Of a stretch of DNA of 34,356 nt, positions 16,361 through 24,237 are shown piece by piece (positions within the stretch are counted from its first letter, which is position 1; every line of letters begins with the position of its first letter). Origin of the DNA: an uncultured Acetatifactor sp. (lineage in GTDB: Bacteria > Bacillota > Clostridia > Lachnospirales > Lachnospiraceae). The notes beneath the pieces were generated by a model that saw only the letters and a list, made by a program, of their open reading frames with translations, was not told where the DNA came from and did no database searches. The stretch is taken from NCBI GenBank assembly GCA_910578215.1, contig CAJTPH010000025.1, positions 27,154 to 61,509 on the forward strand, given 5' to 3'. The position numbers and the translations under genes were made by a program.

Positions 16361-17098
16361 TTAAATATAGCGTATCTGCAGCTTCCCAAAGGCAACCTCA
16401 CCCTTCACATACAGCACCTGGCTGCCCTCCGGATTGCACGCCCCCTGCTCGTTCACAACGGAAAAAACCTGGGTCACATCCATGATCACTCTCCAATTAG
16501 CCGGTACATACAGCGTGATGCTGCCAAAGGCATCCTGCAAAATAACCTTCGCCGTCCCCGCCTCCAGCTGCGCATCCGTAAAATAGACCTGCAAGGCGCC
16601 AAAGCCGTCCTCCAGCTTTACCCTGCTGACTACTCCCGAAATATATTTGACGGATTGTCCAAAGCAGTTTCCGTAGTGCAGTGAGCTTCCGTTACGGCTG
16701 TCCTCGCTTATAGGCACAATAGGCATCTCTTTACCGTTGACCGTCAGAAACCTGCCTTTTTTGCTGCTGACGCCGGGAAACATCAAATGCAGGCCTATTG
16801 TCCCCAAAAGCGCCGCTCCCAGCACCGTCCACGGCGTAAACGCCTCCATATGCAGCATCTCGTCATTCACAATGATAATAAATGCCACGGAGAACAAAAT
16901 CTGCCCGAAGCTGTGATTTGCCATGCCCTTCACCAGCATTCCCACAAAAAACACCGTCAAAAGAATCTGAAAGAAGCTCATGCCTCCCAAAAGCAAGTCT
17001 AAAAAGCCAAGCTTATTCACCAGAAGCGCTATTGCGCCTATCAAAAACAAAGCTCCCCACAGGACATTTTTATTGCCCGAATTTTTCTTCTCCTCCAT
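16361..17098 (-). CDS. LiaF-like membrane protein
   Basis: 245 residues. The N-terminal half has about four hydrophobic segments (residues 12-110). The C-terminal half (about 125-245) is a repetitive beta-rich domain (FGALQVYF, FGSITLYVP, VAFGKLQIRY) like the C-terminal domain of LiaF/YvqF, a negative modulator of envelope-stress signalling. It follows the LytTR gene by 95 bases. LytTR regulators are often paired with a small membrane protein that holds them inactive, so regulator and inhibitor are a sensible reading here. No LiaRS two-component pair is present. Confidence 0.75.
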   Translation of the reverse strand: MEEKKNSGNKNVLWGALFLIGAIALLVNKLGFLDLLLGGMSFFQILLTVFFVGMLVKGMANHSFGQILFSVAFIIIVNDEMLHMEAFTPWTVLGAALLGTIGLHLMFPGVSSKKGRFLTVNGKEMPIVPISEDSRNGSSLHYGNCFGQSVKYISGVVSRVKLEDGFGALQVYFTDAQLEAGTAKVILQDAFGSITLYVPANWRVIMDVTQVFSVVNEQGACNPEGSQVLYVKGEVAFGKLQIRYI

Positions 17099-17193
17099 AG
17101 TTTAATCTCCCTCTCTTTCTGCATTCATATATGTTGGGTATTGATTCCCGTGCCGCCCCGGCCGGAACGGCCTGCCGGATACGCCGCCTTTCG

Positions 17194-17661
17194 CTACAGC
17201 CCAAGCCTCCGGGTCCTCAGACGCTCTGTCATCGCCTTGTAATACGCCCGGGACACAAACGCCTGCTTACGGCTTCCCGTAAATTCCACCATGCTGGATG
17301 CCGTGAGATTGCGTGTGACGGAATAGACCCGGTCCAGATTCACGATCGTGGATTTGGATACCCGCATAAAGTATCCCGGCAAAAGCTCCTCCAATTCATA
17401 AAGCTTATAGTCGCAGGCAAATATTCTGTCCGCGGTGTGGGCGCGGATCTCACGCCCCTGTGTCTCAAAGAAGCAGATATCTCCCATGGATATAAAGAAA
17501 TCCGTTTCTCCGTCAGACAATGCCAGGCAGCGCCTGCCGTCATTCTGCTTTGACAGGTAATTCTGGAGGCTCACCACGGAATCGTTGAGCTTTCCGCACC
17601 GAATGACCACCTCGTCCTCCTCTATACCCTCTATGATCTCGATTTTAACCTTCATGATCAA
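17194..17661 (-). CDS. LytTR-domain transcriptional regulator
   Basis: 155 residues. The C-terminal half (about residues 60-150) is a LytTR DNA-binding domain: GDICFFETQGREIRAHT, ELEELLPGYFMRVSKSTIVNLDRVYSV, and VEFTGSRKQAFVSRAYYKAM. The N-terminal 55 residues do not form a receiver domain, so this is not a two-component response regulator. It is the stand-alone kind paired with a membrane protein. The called start is TTG at 17661, with AAAGG 5 bases ahead. An ATG two codons later (17655) is possible but lies further from that site. Its promoter region carries likely binding sites for its own product. Confidence 0.85.
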   Translation of the reverse strand: MIMKVKIEIIEGIEEDEVVIRCGKLNDSVVSLQNYLSKQNDGRRCLALSDGETDFFISMGDICFFETQGREIRAHTADRIFACDYKLYELEELLPGYFMRVSKSTIVNLDRVYSVTRNLTASSMVEFTGSRKQAFVSRAYYKAMTERLRTRRLGL

Positions 17662-17805
17662 TCTTGCCTTTCTGAAGATTCATCTGCAGGAACCCCTCAA
17701 ATTTGCTGCCATGGCTTATGTATCAGGAGCTTCACCTCGCAGACCGCACATATGTGCAGATACCGCCAAAACCGCGTCCCCACAATGACGTAAGACTAAA
17801 GCCAA

Positions 17806-17848
17806 AGCGCTTACAATTACAGTATAACGTAATTGCAAGCGCTGTAAA
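17806..17848 (-). promoter_or_regulatory. lytTR promoter with cre-like inverted repeat
   Basis: Minus strand: TTTACA (17843-17848), 16 bases, TATACT (17821-17826). An inverted repeat with 15-base arms (17806-17820 and 17829-17843, one mismatch) covers the spacer and -10. Each arm contains TTG(C/T)AAGCGCT, close to the catabolite-control cre consensus, so CcpA-like control is one possible reading. Confidence 0.5.
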
Positions 17849-17861
17849 GAGCTTCCGCACA

Positions 17862-17890
17862 AGAGGTAAGTTTTGAGGGCTGAGAGGTAA
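17862..17890 (-). promoter_or_regulatory. Direct repeats, likely LytTR binding sites
   Basis: AGAGGTAA occurs at 17862-17869 and 17883-17890, exactly 21 bases apart and 13 bases upstream of the -35 box. Paired direct repeats two helical turns apart upstream of -35 are the usual arrangement for LytTR regulators, which suggests autoregulation. The motif itself is not a known consensus. Confidence 0.4.
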
Positions 17891-17900
17891 AATTATCTGA

Positions 17901-17985
17901 CGCATCCGCTTGGCTCACTGCCCCGCAGACCACCCTGTCACGACGGCGGAGACACCGCCAGACAGGAAAGGCTTATCCGGATGCG
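17901..17985 (-). ncRNA. Candidate structured RNA element
   Basis: CGCATCCG (17901-17908) pairs with CGGATGCG (17978-17985). Inside, CCTGTC (17934-17939) pairs with GACAGG (17961-17966), and within that GGCGG (17945-17949) pairs with CCGCC (17955-17959). Three nested perfect stems in 85 bases are more than expected by chance. It could be a 3' structure of the plsC-like operon or a separate RNA. It matches no riboswitch or RNA family I recognise. Confidence 0.35.
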
Positions 17986-18069
17986 CTAAAATAAGAATAC
18001 CGTTCGATTTGCCGCGAAGGAACCTTAAGAATTGAAAACAGAAGCTTCGTTGCCATTAAGGCGGCAGGC

Positions 18070-18867
18070 TCACTTGGCCCTGCGGTATAGAATGACTTCG
18101 CAGTCGCTCTCCCTGCTGCGCACCTCCATCTGCCGGTACACTCTGTCCCGCAGCTCCTGCTGCCTTGCCTTGGGCTTCAGGGTCTCGTCCGGATAAAAGG
18201 GGCCGTCGATGTAGGTGACGATATTCACCCCCCTCCGGCTCTTTCCCCTTCGGCGATAAGTGTTTGTCAGGCAGAATACCGGGCAGCTCAATTTTACGGG
18301 ATATTGAAAGGAGACCGCCGTAAAGGGGCGTATGTGCGTATAATAGGGCCAGATATGGGCCTCCGGATATATGGTGACGGAATATTTCTTCCTTATCTTC
18401 TCCTCCACCGCCCTTACAAAATTTTTCATCCCCTCAAAATCTCCGGGAATGGGCAGGGCGCCGCAGAGCTCCACAAAGGTATGCATGCCCGGCATGGAGA
18501 CGTTGTTCGGATGCACAATGAAAAAATTGCGCTTAGGAAAGTTTGCAACGCTGGGAATAAAGGTGTCCGCAAAGGGCTGCGTATGGTTGCCGTAAATAAA
18601 ATAACCTGTGTTTTTACACTCTTTCAGCTTTTCCCTACCCACATATTTTAAATGGAATTTACATTTGGAATAAAGCACCTTCACAGGCATGGTCAGGACA
18701 TTCTGCACCGCCAGTGAGCAGAAATCCCAAAGCCTGCCGCGGAAATATCGGTAATTGCCGTCTATCACCCTGGGCGTGATCTGCGCCGTGGAAAACTCGT
18801 CGTTCAGCTCGTCCGTATAGTATATGACCTTCTTCTCTTTCACTCTGTTCTCACCTTTTCCGCTCAT
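18070..18867 (-). CDS. PlsC-like lysophospholipid acyltransferase (divergent)
   Basis: 265 residues with the general order of PlsC acyltransferases: a central acyltransferase motif GNHTQPFAD (H95 and D101), NFFIVHPNNVSMPGM, GALPIPGDFEGMKNF and YPEAHIWPYY. Two deviations are clear. The first motif is H-x5-D instead of H-x4-D, and the FPEGT box is replaced by YPEAHIW. No clear membrane segment is seen apart from a weak one near residues 48-62. RBS GGAG sits 5 bases before the ATG, 43 bases after the preceding acyltransferase gene. It probably acylates a lysolipid or glycolipid at the membrane; the substrate is unknown. Confidence 0.75.
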   Translation of the reverse strand: MSGKGENRVKEKKVIYYTDELNDEFSTAQITPRVIDGNYRYFRGRLWDFCSLAVQNVLTMPVKVLYSKCKFHLKYVGREKLKECKNTGYFIYGNHTQPFADTFIPSVANFPKRNFFIVHPNNVSMPGMHTFVELCGALPIPGDFEGMKNFVRAVEEKIRKKYSVTIYPEAHIWPYYTHIRPFTAVSFQYPVKLSCPVFCLTNTYRRRGKSRRGVNIVTYIDGPFYPDETLKPKARQQELRDRVYRQMEVRSRESDCEVILYRRAK

Positions 18868-18910
18868 GTGTGCTCCGGCTGCATCCTTCCTTCCCGAAGC
18901 GCCGCCGGAT

Positions 18911-19912
18911 TCAGCCCTCCGTGGTATAGGTTAAGGGAATCCCGTAAAATTTTTCGTAGGTTTCCCTGTTCAGCTCATAATTCCTTTCCCGCATGGCGTC
19001 TACCTGCGCCCGCTCGGACAGCCCCTCTATGGGATAAATAGGCTCGTTGATAAAAACGGTATACTCCTGCACGGGGAACCCGTCCTCCCCTATCCTGCCG
19101 CTGTCCTCCATGGTAATAAAAAAGGGAACCACCGGCACATTGTTCTTTGCCGCAAATTTAAAGGCACCGTTCTTTAAGGGCTTGGGCTTGCGGTAATTCC
19201 ACCAAAGGCTCTGTTCCGCATAGATCAGGATAAAGTCGCCCCTCTGCAGTATGGTGTCCACCGCCTTTAAAAAGAGGTACATGGTCTTTTTATTCTGACT
19301 TAAGGGGAGCGTATTGCAGTTTCGGAACAAAAAACCGTAGAAGCCTGGAAAATTAGTGAAATTTCCCTCCCGTATGACCTTAAACAGCTTTCTTTTTCCC
19401 ATGTGCTCCGAGCATTGGAACAAATGCTCCACCGTAAAACAGTCAAAGGGATTAAAATGATTACAGGTGATCACAGCGCCGGATTTGATACGATTTAAAT
19501 TCTCCATGCCGTGAACCTCTTTGATCACCAGCTTTTTCTCCTTAAGCAGCTTATCTACGAACTTCCGCGCCACAAAATAAGCCGCCTTGGCCTTCGCCCT
19601 GCTGCCGGGCTTTACCTGCAGGTAATCCACCATATCCGGCGTCAGGGGAATTGTGGGCGGGTCGTCCTCCGCGTCCACGTCAAACCGTCCCTCCCGCTCC
19701 AGCCGCCCTATGGTCTCCAAAACCGCCAGTCTGTCCGGCGCCTTTTGGGGCAGCTCCTGGCCTGCCCCAGAGGACGCTTCCTGCCCTCCTGCGGCAGCTT
19801 CTGCTGCGGCATCCCCCTCTGCGGCTGCTCCTGTCACGCCAGGTCCTGCTGCGACGGCCCCTGCCACGGCGGCCGTATTATTCTTACTGTTATCTCTGGT
19901 TTTTTCTCTCAT
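18911..19912 (-). CDS. PlsC-like acyltransferase with Ala/Gly-rich N-terminal extension
   Basis: 333 residues. Residues about 12-55 form a low-complexity segment of Ala, Gly, Glu and Gln that no PlsC needs. The catalytic region follows with ITCNHFNPFD (standard H-x4-D), then FPGFYGFLFRNCNTLPLSQ, and IYAEQSLWWNY in place of FPEGT. That W-containing variant is shared in style with the neighbouring paralogue (YPEAHIWPYY), which suggests the two form a subfamily distinct from PlsC. RBS GGTGG precedes the ATG, 30 bases after the GT8 stop. Known role of the family: transfer of an acyl chain from acyl-ACP, acyl-phosphate or acyl-CoA to a glycerolipid. Confidence 0.78.
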   Translation of the reverse strand: MREKTRDNSKNNTAAVAGAVAAGPGVTGAAAEGDAAAEAAAGGQEASSGAGQELPQKAPDRLAVLETIGRLEREGRFDVDAEDDPPTIPLTPDMVDYLQVKPGSRAKAKAAYFVARKFVDKLLKEKKLVIKEVHGMENLNRIKSGAVITCNHFNPFDCFTVEHLFQCSEHMGKRKLFKVIREGNFTNFPGFYGFLFRNCNTLPLSQNKKTMYLFLKAVDTILQRGDFILIYAEQSLWWNYRKPKPLKNGAFKFAAKNNVPVVPFFITMEDSGRIGEDGFPVQEYTVFINEPIYPIEGLSERAQVDAMRERNYELNRETYEKFYGIPLTYTTEG

Positions 19913-19942
19913 AATCCACCCTCATTTTCACGGCTGAAACCC

Positions 19943-20872
19943 TTATCTGCGGTCGTCGCCCACGCAGTCGGCTTCCTTTTTCGCCAGCTTCTTAAGCCTC
20001 AGATGCGCTTCCTCATCCCTGAGGCGCTCCTCCTCGGTATAGCCTTCCCGGATTTCCTGGATTCTGTCAAAATATTCCGTCTCCTGGGCATACATCCAGA
20101 AAAATTCCTTGTATAATATATCCTCAAAATGCCAGGGCTTATAGGCCAGATTATAGTGAATCAGCTTTACGTCCTCTATCCTGATCCTGGGGTCCTCGAT
20201 GGGCATCCTGTTCCATACCCTGTTGATAAGCTTTACCCTTCCCTTGCAAAGCCTGTTCAGATAATCCTGGTCCTGGGCCACAGCAAATTTAATCCTGTCC
20301 AGCAGGAACAGGAATTTCTCCTGAAACTGGAATTTCCGCAGCTGGTGCAGATTCATCAGCAGAACCCCCGCGTTAAAGTACCTGCGGTAGTCCGCCACTC
20401 CCACCACCTTTTCCGCATATAACTGAAAGACCTCGTTAAATTGGATAATGTCATCCGGCGCCGCCGCCACAAGCTCGTCGCCCATATCAAAATTGTAAAG
20501 ATTGGCTATGTCATCCAGGATGACGATATCGCTGTCCAGATAAAGGACCTTGTCGTATTGTGGGTACAGATTGGGGATAAACAGCCTGAAATATGTGGTT
20601 TTGGAATAATAGTCCCTTGTGTACAGCTTATCCTTGATCTTCTTGATGTAATAATTCAGATCCACAAACTCGATATCCACATTTTTTCGCTCATATTTGG
20701 CGATTCTGCGCTTGTTTTCGTCGCTGATATCCGTATTCAGGACCTTTACGGAATAGGTGTTCGTCTCGGAGGAATTGTCTATCAAGGACTGAAGCGCCAC
20801 CGCCAGAAATGGGCAGTAGCCGTCATCCACCGCAAAAAAAACAGGAATTTCCCTCTTGATTGTCTTTGCCAT
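19943..20872 (-). CDS. GT8 family glycosyltransferase
   Basis: 309 residues. Seen: PVFFAVDDGYCPFLAVALQSL at the start, VLYLDSDIVI with the DxD metal site, NAGVLLMNL, QDQDYLN, and LIHYNLAYKPWH, which supplies the His ligand. These are the standard landmarks of the retaining GT8 (galactosyl/glucosyltransferase) family that uses UDP-sugars in the cytoplasm. The C-terminal 40 residues are highly charged and likely helical. It is the second of two adjacent GT8 genes, 60 bases after the first. The acceptor is unknown; the acyltransferases next door suggest a lipid. Confidence 0.9.
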   Translation of the reverse strand: MAKTIKREIPVFFAVDDGYCPFLAVALQSLIDNSSETNTYSVKVLNTDISDENKRRIAKYERKNVDIEFVDLNYYIKKIKDKLYTRDYYSKTTYFRLFIPNLYPQYDKVLYLDSDIVILDDIANLYNFDMGDELVAAAPDDIIQFNEVFQLYAEKVVGVADYRRYFNAGVLLMNLHQLRKFQFQEKFLFLLDRIKFAVAQDQDYLNRLCKGRVKLINRVWNRMPIEDPRIRIEDVKLIHYNLAYKPWHFEDILYKEFFWMYAQETEYFDRIQEIREGYTEEERLRDEEAHLRLKKLAKKEADCVGDDRR

Positions 20873-20932
20873 GTTAATGCACCTCGGTTTCTTTTGCTCC
20901 GGCCGCCCCTTTTGCAGGACCGCCCAAACTCT

Positions 20933-21772
20933 CTAACTCAAAATATTACCGCTTTCCTCAAAAATATGTTTCAATTCCAAATATTCCTCCAAATCCCTGT
21001 CAAAGGCATGGCAGCGCAGATATTTGTGAATCTCGTCCACCTGCCACTGCTTGTAATTTTCAGTGTGCGGAAAGGGACGGAACATGAGCCTCTTACAGAA
21101 ATGACATACCACCGTGTCCTTCTTGTTAAATTTGGACTGCTCATTGAAGATTCTGGGAAGCAGCTTCTTTTTTGTCGTTGAATAAAAAATCGCCGACTGG
21201 TCCGCAAAGAGCATCTTTTTTGCGCGTATCCTCTCCCGCGCTTTTACAAGCAGCCCTGTCTTACGGATTTGGGCCATGTTTAAGAGCAGCATTCCCGCAT
21301 TGAAATAATCCGGGCGAATCAGCCAGCAGCCGTATTTTTCCCTGACCGCGGCATATTCATAGCCTGAAATATCAATGTCCCAAAGCTGTTTTATATCGTT
21401 TGCTATCATAATATCCATATCCAGATAGAGCAGCTTGTCCGGGAGCTCCGGATACAGGTCCGCCAGCAGCCGAAGCAGCGTGTAGGGAGTACAGTAAGCC
21501 GTCTCATTGACGCATTTGTGGAACTCCTGCTCGTATTTCTCCGTCACATCCAGCTTTTTGACTGTATTCTCCGGGTTCTTCCCCTGGACCACACGGTTCA
21601 AAAACGCCGTCTGCTCATCCGTAATGCAGACATAGTCAGGATTGACCCGCTGAAGATCCATGGTCATTATATAGCAGCGGACGGTTTCCACAGTTCGGTT
21701 TGTCATGGAGAGAAGCAGCGTCAGCGCGCCGTCAAACACCCGTTTATTTCCGCATAAAAGTAAATTTATCAT
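20933..21772 (-). CDS. GT8 family glycosyltransferase
   Basis: 279 residues from the ATG at 21772. Landmarks are INLLLCGNKRVFDGALTLLLSM, LLYLDMDIMI (DxD), FNAGMLLLNM, FADQSAIFY and VCHFCKRLMFRP near the C-terminus. The start at 21772 is chosen because GGAG lies 7 bases before it. The longer frame from 21787 uses a TTG with no ribosome site. That GGAG is formed by the last codon of the small upstream gene together with its stop, and the two genes are 4 bases apart, so translation is probably coupled. Confidence 0.88.
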   Translation of the reverse strand: MINLLLCGNKRVFDGALTLLLSMTNRTVETVRCYIMTMDLQRVNPDYVCITDEQTAFLNRVVQGKNPENTVKKLDVTEKYEQEFHKCVNETAYCTPYTLLRLLADLYPELPDKLLYLDMDIMIANDIKQLWDIDISGYEYAAVREKYGCWLIRPDYFNAGMLLLNMAQIRKTGLLVKARERIRAKKMLFADQSAIFYSTTKKKLLPRIFNEQSKFNKKDTVVCHFCKRLMFRPFPHTENYKQWQVDEIHKYLRCHAFDRDLEEYLELKHIFEESGNILS

Positions 21773-21776
21773 ACGC

Positions 21777-21950
21777 CTACTCCACAATACTGTAGCTCAT
21801 CCACTCATACAAAAGCTTAGTACCCTCTTTGATTTCCGGCGGCAGAAGCGCCCTTGCCACCAGCTTCAGCTCGTCGCTCTCCGTGTCTGTACGTCTCAAA
21901 TGTGCATAATCGCCGTCTATGTCTGCGACAATATACTCAAACCGATTCAT
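21777..21950 (-). CDS. Small DUF3006-like protein
   Basis: 57 residues from ATG at 21950 (RBS GGGGGATCAAT just upstream) to TAG. The pattern RFEYIVADIDGDYAHLRR…RALLPPEIKEGTKLLYEW matches the small one-domain DUF3006 layout (a beta strand, an acidic turn, then LPxxxxEGxxL). That family often sits at operon ends and has no known function. It leads the GT8-GT8-PlsC-PlsC operon behind a strong promoter. Confidence 0.7.
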   Translation of the reverse strand: MNRFEYIVADIDGDYAHLRRTDTESDELKLVARALLPPEIKEGTKLLYEWMSYSIVE

Positions 21951-22137
21951 ATTGATCCCCCGTTAATTTCCATAAAACTTCATTCCTGTATATTCTTTCC
22001 CCAATTTCCGCCCCAAAAACAAGCGCCCTGCCCTTTTATGAACATATCCGCCTATAAACCTGCCCCCTGACAATGTCAAAATTGGGGAGGCAAAAGACAC
22101 CCAGGGCCTTTCGCTTATAATATCGTGTCATTATATC

Positions 22138-22166
22138 ATGATACATGGTTTTTAATACCATGTCAA
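22138..22166 (-). promoter_or_regulatory. Sigma-A promoter of the GT8/PlsC operon
   Basis: Minus strand TTGACA (22161-22166), 17 bases, TATCAT (22138-22143). The spacer with adjoining bases holds the inverted repeat CATGGT-N7-ACCATG, a possible operator. The leader to the first ATG (21950) would be about 180 bases. Confidence 0.6.
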
Positions 22167-22213
22167 GCAGTAAGCGTATACTGCAGGACACAATCTGCTG
22201 CACAAGGCAAAAC

Positions 22214-22351
22214 GCGGGCGTCAGGGGTACATGCTGACACACCGGGCAGAACGCGTGCGCCGAGGCTCATACTGCCATGCCTGACAAAATGCGTGCCGCC
22301 AGGGGCTCATACCGCCATGCCTGACAAAATGCGTGCGCCGAGGCTCATGCA
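22214..22351. repeat. 39-bp imperfect tandem repeat
   Basis: Units start with GCGTGC(G/C)(C)CG(A/C)GG and run through GGCTCATAC(T/C)GCCATGCCTGACAAAAT at 22252-22290 and 22291-22330. A truncated unit follows from 22331 and a diverged one precedes from 22214. It lies between groEL and the next operon and codes for nothing credible. Confidence 0.7.
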
Positions 22352-22355
22352 TAGC

Positions 22356-22455
22356 AAAGGGGCTGTTGCAAAACAGAGATTTTGTACAACATATGGCATA
22401 TTGCGAATGAAAAACCATATGCTGTACGTTCTCTGCGTTATGCAACAGCCCCTTT
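22356..22455. repeat. MITE-like 100-bp hairpin element, copy 1
   Basis: Ends are AAAGGGGCTGTTGCA and its inverse. The arms remain complementary for about 40 bases with few mismatches, around a loop of some 20 bases. A related element lies at 33428-33531. The outer bases resemble terminal inverted repeats of some insertion sequences (IS6-type ends have a CTGTTGCAAA core). No transposase is present. It begins 12 bases beyond the groEL stop and could act as its terminator. Confidence 0.75.
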
Positions 22456-22466
22456 CAAAAAGCTTA

Positions 22467-24092
22467 TTACATCATACCGCCCATGCCGCCGGCTCCGGCA
22501 GGCATCGCAGGTGTTTCTTCCTTGATATTCGCCACAACGCTCTCGGTGGTGAGCAGTGTGCTTGCCACGCTGGTTGCGTTCTGCAGCGCGCTTCTGGTAA
22601 CCTTTACAGGATCAAGGATTCCTGATTCCACCATATCAACATATTCTTCCTTTAATACGTCGAAGCCCACGCCGCTGTCGGATTCCTTCACCTTATTGAT
22701 GATGACGTTGCCCTCCAGACCTGCGTTTGCCGCAATGTGGAACAGAGGCGACTCCAGTGCCTTCAGAACGATTTTTGCGCCTGTCTTCTCGTCGCCCTCA
22801 AGGGTCTCCGCAAGCTTTGCAACATCCTTGGAAGCATGGATATAAGCGGAACCGCCGCCGCAGATGATGCCTTCCTCAACTGCCGCTCTGGTAGCCGCAA
22901 GCGCATCCTCCATGCGAAGCTTTGCTTCCTTCATCTCCGTCTCGGTAGCGGCGCCCACACGGATCACTGCAACTCCGCCTGCAAGCTTTGCCAGTCTCTC
23001 TTGCAGCTTCTCTCTGTCAAAGTCAGAGGTGGTCTCCTCGATCTGCTTCTTGATCTGAGCGATTCTGGACTGGATTTCCTCCTTCGAGCCCTCGCCGTCA
23101 ACAATCACCGTGTTCTCCTTCTGAACCTTTACGCTCTTTGCACGGCCAAGCATACTCATATCCGTATCCTTCAGCTCATAGCCAAGCTCGGAGCTGATTA
23201 CCGTACCGCCCGTGAGAATGGCGATATCCTGAAGCATATCCTTTCTTCTGTCTCCATAGCCGGGAGCCTTGACTGCCACAACATTGAAGGTTCCGCGCAG
23301 CTTGTTTACGATCAGGGTGGTAAGAGCCTCGCCCTCCACGTCCTCGGCGATAATCAAAAGCTTTGCGCCGGACTGTACGATCTGCTCCAGAAGGGGCAGA
23401 ATCTCCTGAATGTTGGAAATCTTCTTATCTGTGATAAGGATATAAGGATTCTCGAGAGTTGCCTCCATCTTGTCCATATCGGTAGCCATATATGCGGAAA
23501 TATAGCCTCTGTCAAACTGCATACCCTCTACCAGATCCAGCTCGGTCTGCATGGTCTTGCTTTCCTCGATGGTGATAACTCCGTCGCGGCTCACCTTTTC
23601 CATTGCATCCGCAACCAGCTGTCCTACCTCCTCATCCCCTGCGGAGATAGCTGCCACTCTCGCAATATGCTCCTTACCGTTTACCTTCTGGCTCATCTTG
23701 GAGATGGCTTCCACAGCGCTGTCCGCCGCCTTCTTCATGCCCTTTCTAAGAATAATGGGGTTAGCGCCTGCAGCAAGGTTCTTCATGCCTGCGTTTACCA
23801 TCGCCTGTGCCAGAACGGTCGCCGTTGTGGTGCCGTCGCCGGCAACATCATTGGTCTTGGTTGCGACCTCCTTTACCAGCTGGGCGCCCATATTCTCAAA
23901 TGCGTCCTCAAGCTCGATCTCCTTTGCGATGGTCACGCCGTCGTTGGTGATCAGGGGAGCGCCAAAGGACTTGTCAAGAACCACATTTCTTCCCTTAGGC
24001 CCAAGGGTCACTCTCACGGTGTCTGCAAGCTTATTGACACCGGACTCTAAAGCTGCACGGGCTTCCGCGCCGTATTTAATTTCTTTTGCCAT
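22467..24092 (-). CDS. groEL: Chaperonin GroEL (Hsp60)
   Basis: 541 residues, full length, starting MAKEIKYGAEARAALESGVNKLADTVRVTLGPKGRNVVLDKSFGAP. It carries the ATP-binding GDGTTTATVLAQA segment and ends with the GGMGGMM tail. It forms the double-ring folding chamber with GroES in the cytoplasm. It is co-transcribed behind groES with a 145-base gap and shares its CIRCE control. Nothing is unusual in the protein; the hairpin element directly behind it is described separately. Confidence 0.98.
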   Translation of the reverse strand: MAKEIKYGAEARAALESGVNKLADTVRVTLGPKGRNVVLDKSFGAPLITNDGVTIAKEIELEDAFENMGAQLVKEVATKTNDVAGDGTTTATVLAQAMVNAGMKNLAAGANPIILRKGMKKAADSAVEAISKMSQKVNGKEHIARVAAISAGDEEVGQLVADAMEKVSRDGVITIEESKTMQTELDLVEGMQFDRGYISAYMATDMDKMEATLENPYILITDKKISNIQEILPLLEQIVQSGAKLLIIAEDVEGEALTTLIVNKLRGTFNVVAVKAPGYGDRRKDMLQDIAILTGGTVISSELGYELKDTDMSMLGRAKSVKVQKENTVIVDGEGSKEEIQSRIAQIKKQIEETTSDFDREKLQERLAKLAGGVAVIRVGAATETEMKEAKLRMEDALAATRAAVEEGIICGGGSAYIHASKDVAKLAETLEGDEKTGAKIVLKALESPLFHIAANAGLEGNVIINKVKESDSGVGFDVLKEEYVDMVESGILDPVKVTRSALQNATSVASTLLTTESVVANIKEETPAMPAGAGGMGGMM

Positions 24093-24237
24093 GATAATAT
24101 GCCTCCGTTTTCTGATATGAATTAAATGTTTGAAATATTATTGTCCGAATTCATGCGCCGAATTTTTCCGGATTCCATGCCCTGATTACAACGCCACGCA
24201 TTTCCTTCGGCGGTAATGCCATATTGCATAACACGTT

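Larger units (their letters stand above)
17662..18069. other. Intergenic region between plsC-like operon and lytTR
   Basis: 408 bases without a credible gene. From right to left on the minus strand it holds a strongly structured 85-base segment (17901-17985), two direct repeats (17862-17890), a promoter with an overlapping inverted repeat (17806-17848), and about 150 bases of presumed lytTR leader in which I see nothing further. Confidence 0.6.
21951..22466. other. Intergenic region between groEL and the GT8 operon
   Basis: 516 bases. It holds the leader and promoter of the DUF3006-GT8 operon (near 22138-22166), a 39-bp imperfect tandem repeat (22214-22351), and the 100-bp MITE-like hairpin behind groEL (22356-22455). 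Short open frames across it are made of repeat sequence and are not supported. Confidence 0.6.

Noticed and set aside
17901..17985. SRP RNA, tRNA or a known riboswitch
   Set aside because: It has stems but lacks the conserved SRP loop, a cloverleaf, and any riboswitch core that I recognise.
22214..22351. CRISPR array
   Set aside because: The roughly 39-bp units are directly adjacent and diverged, without spacers.
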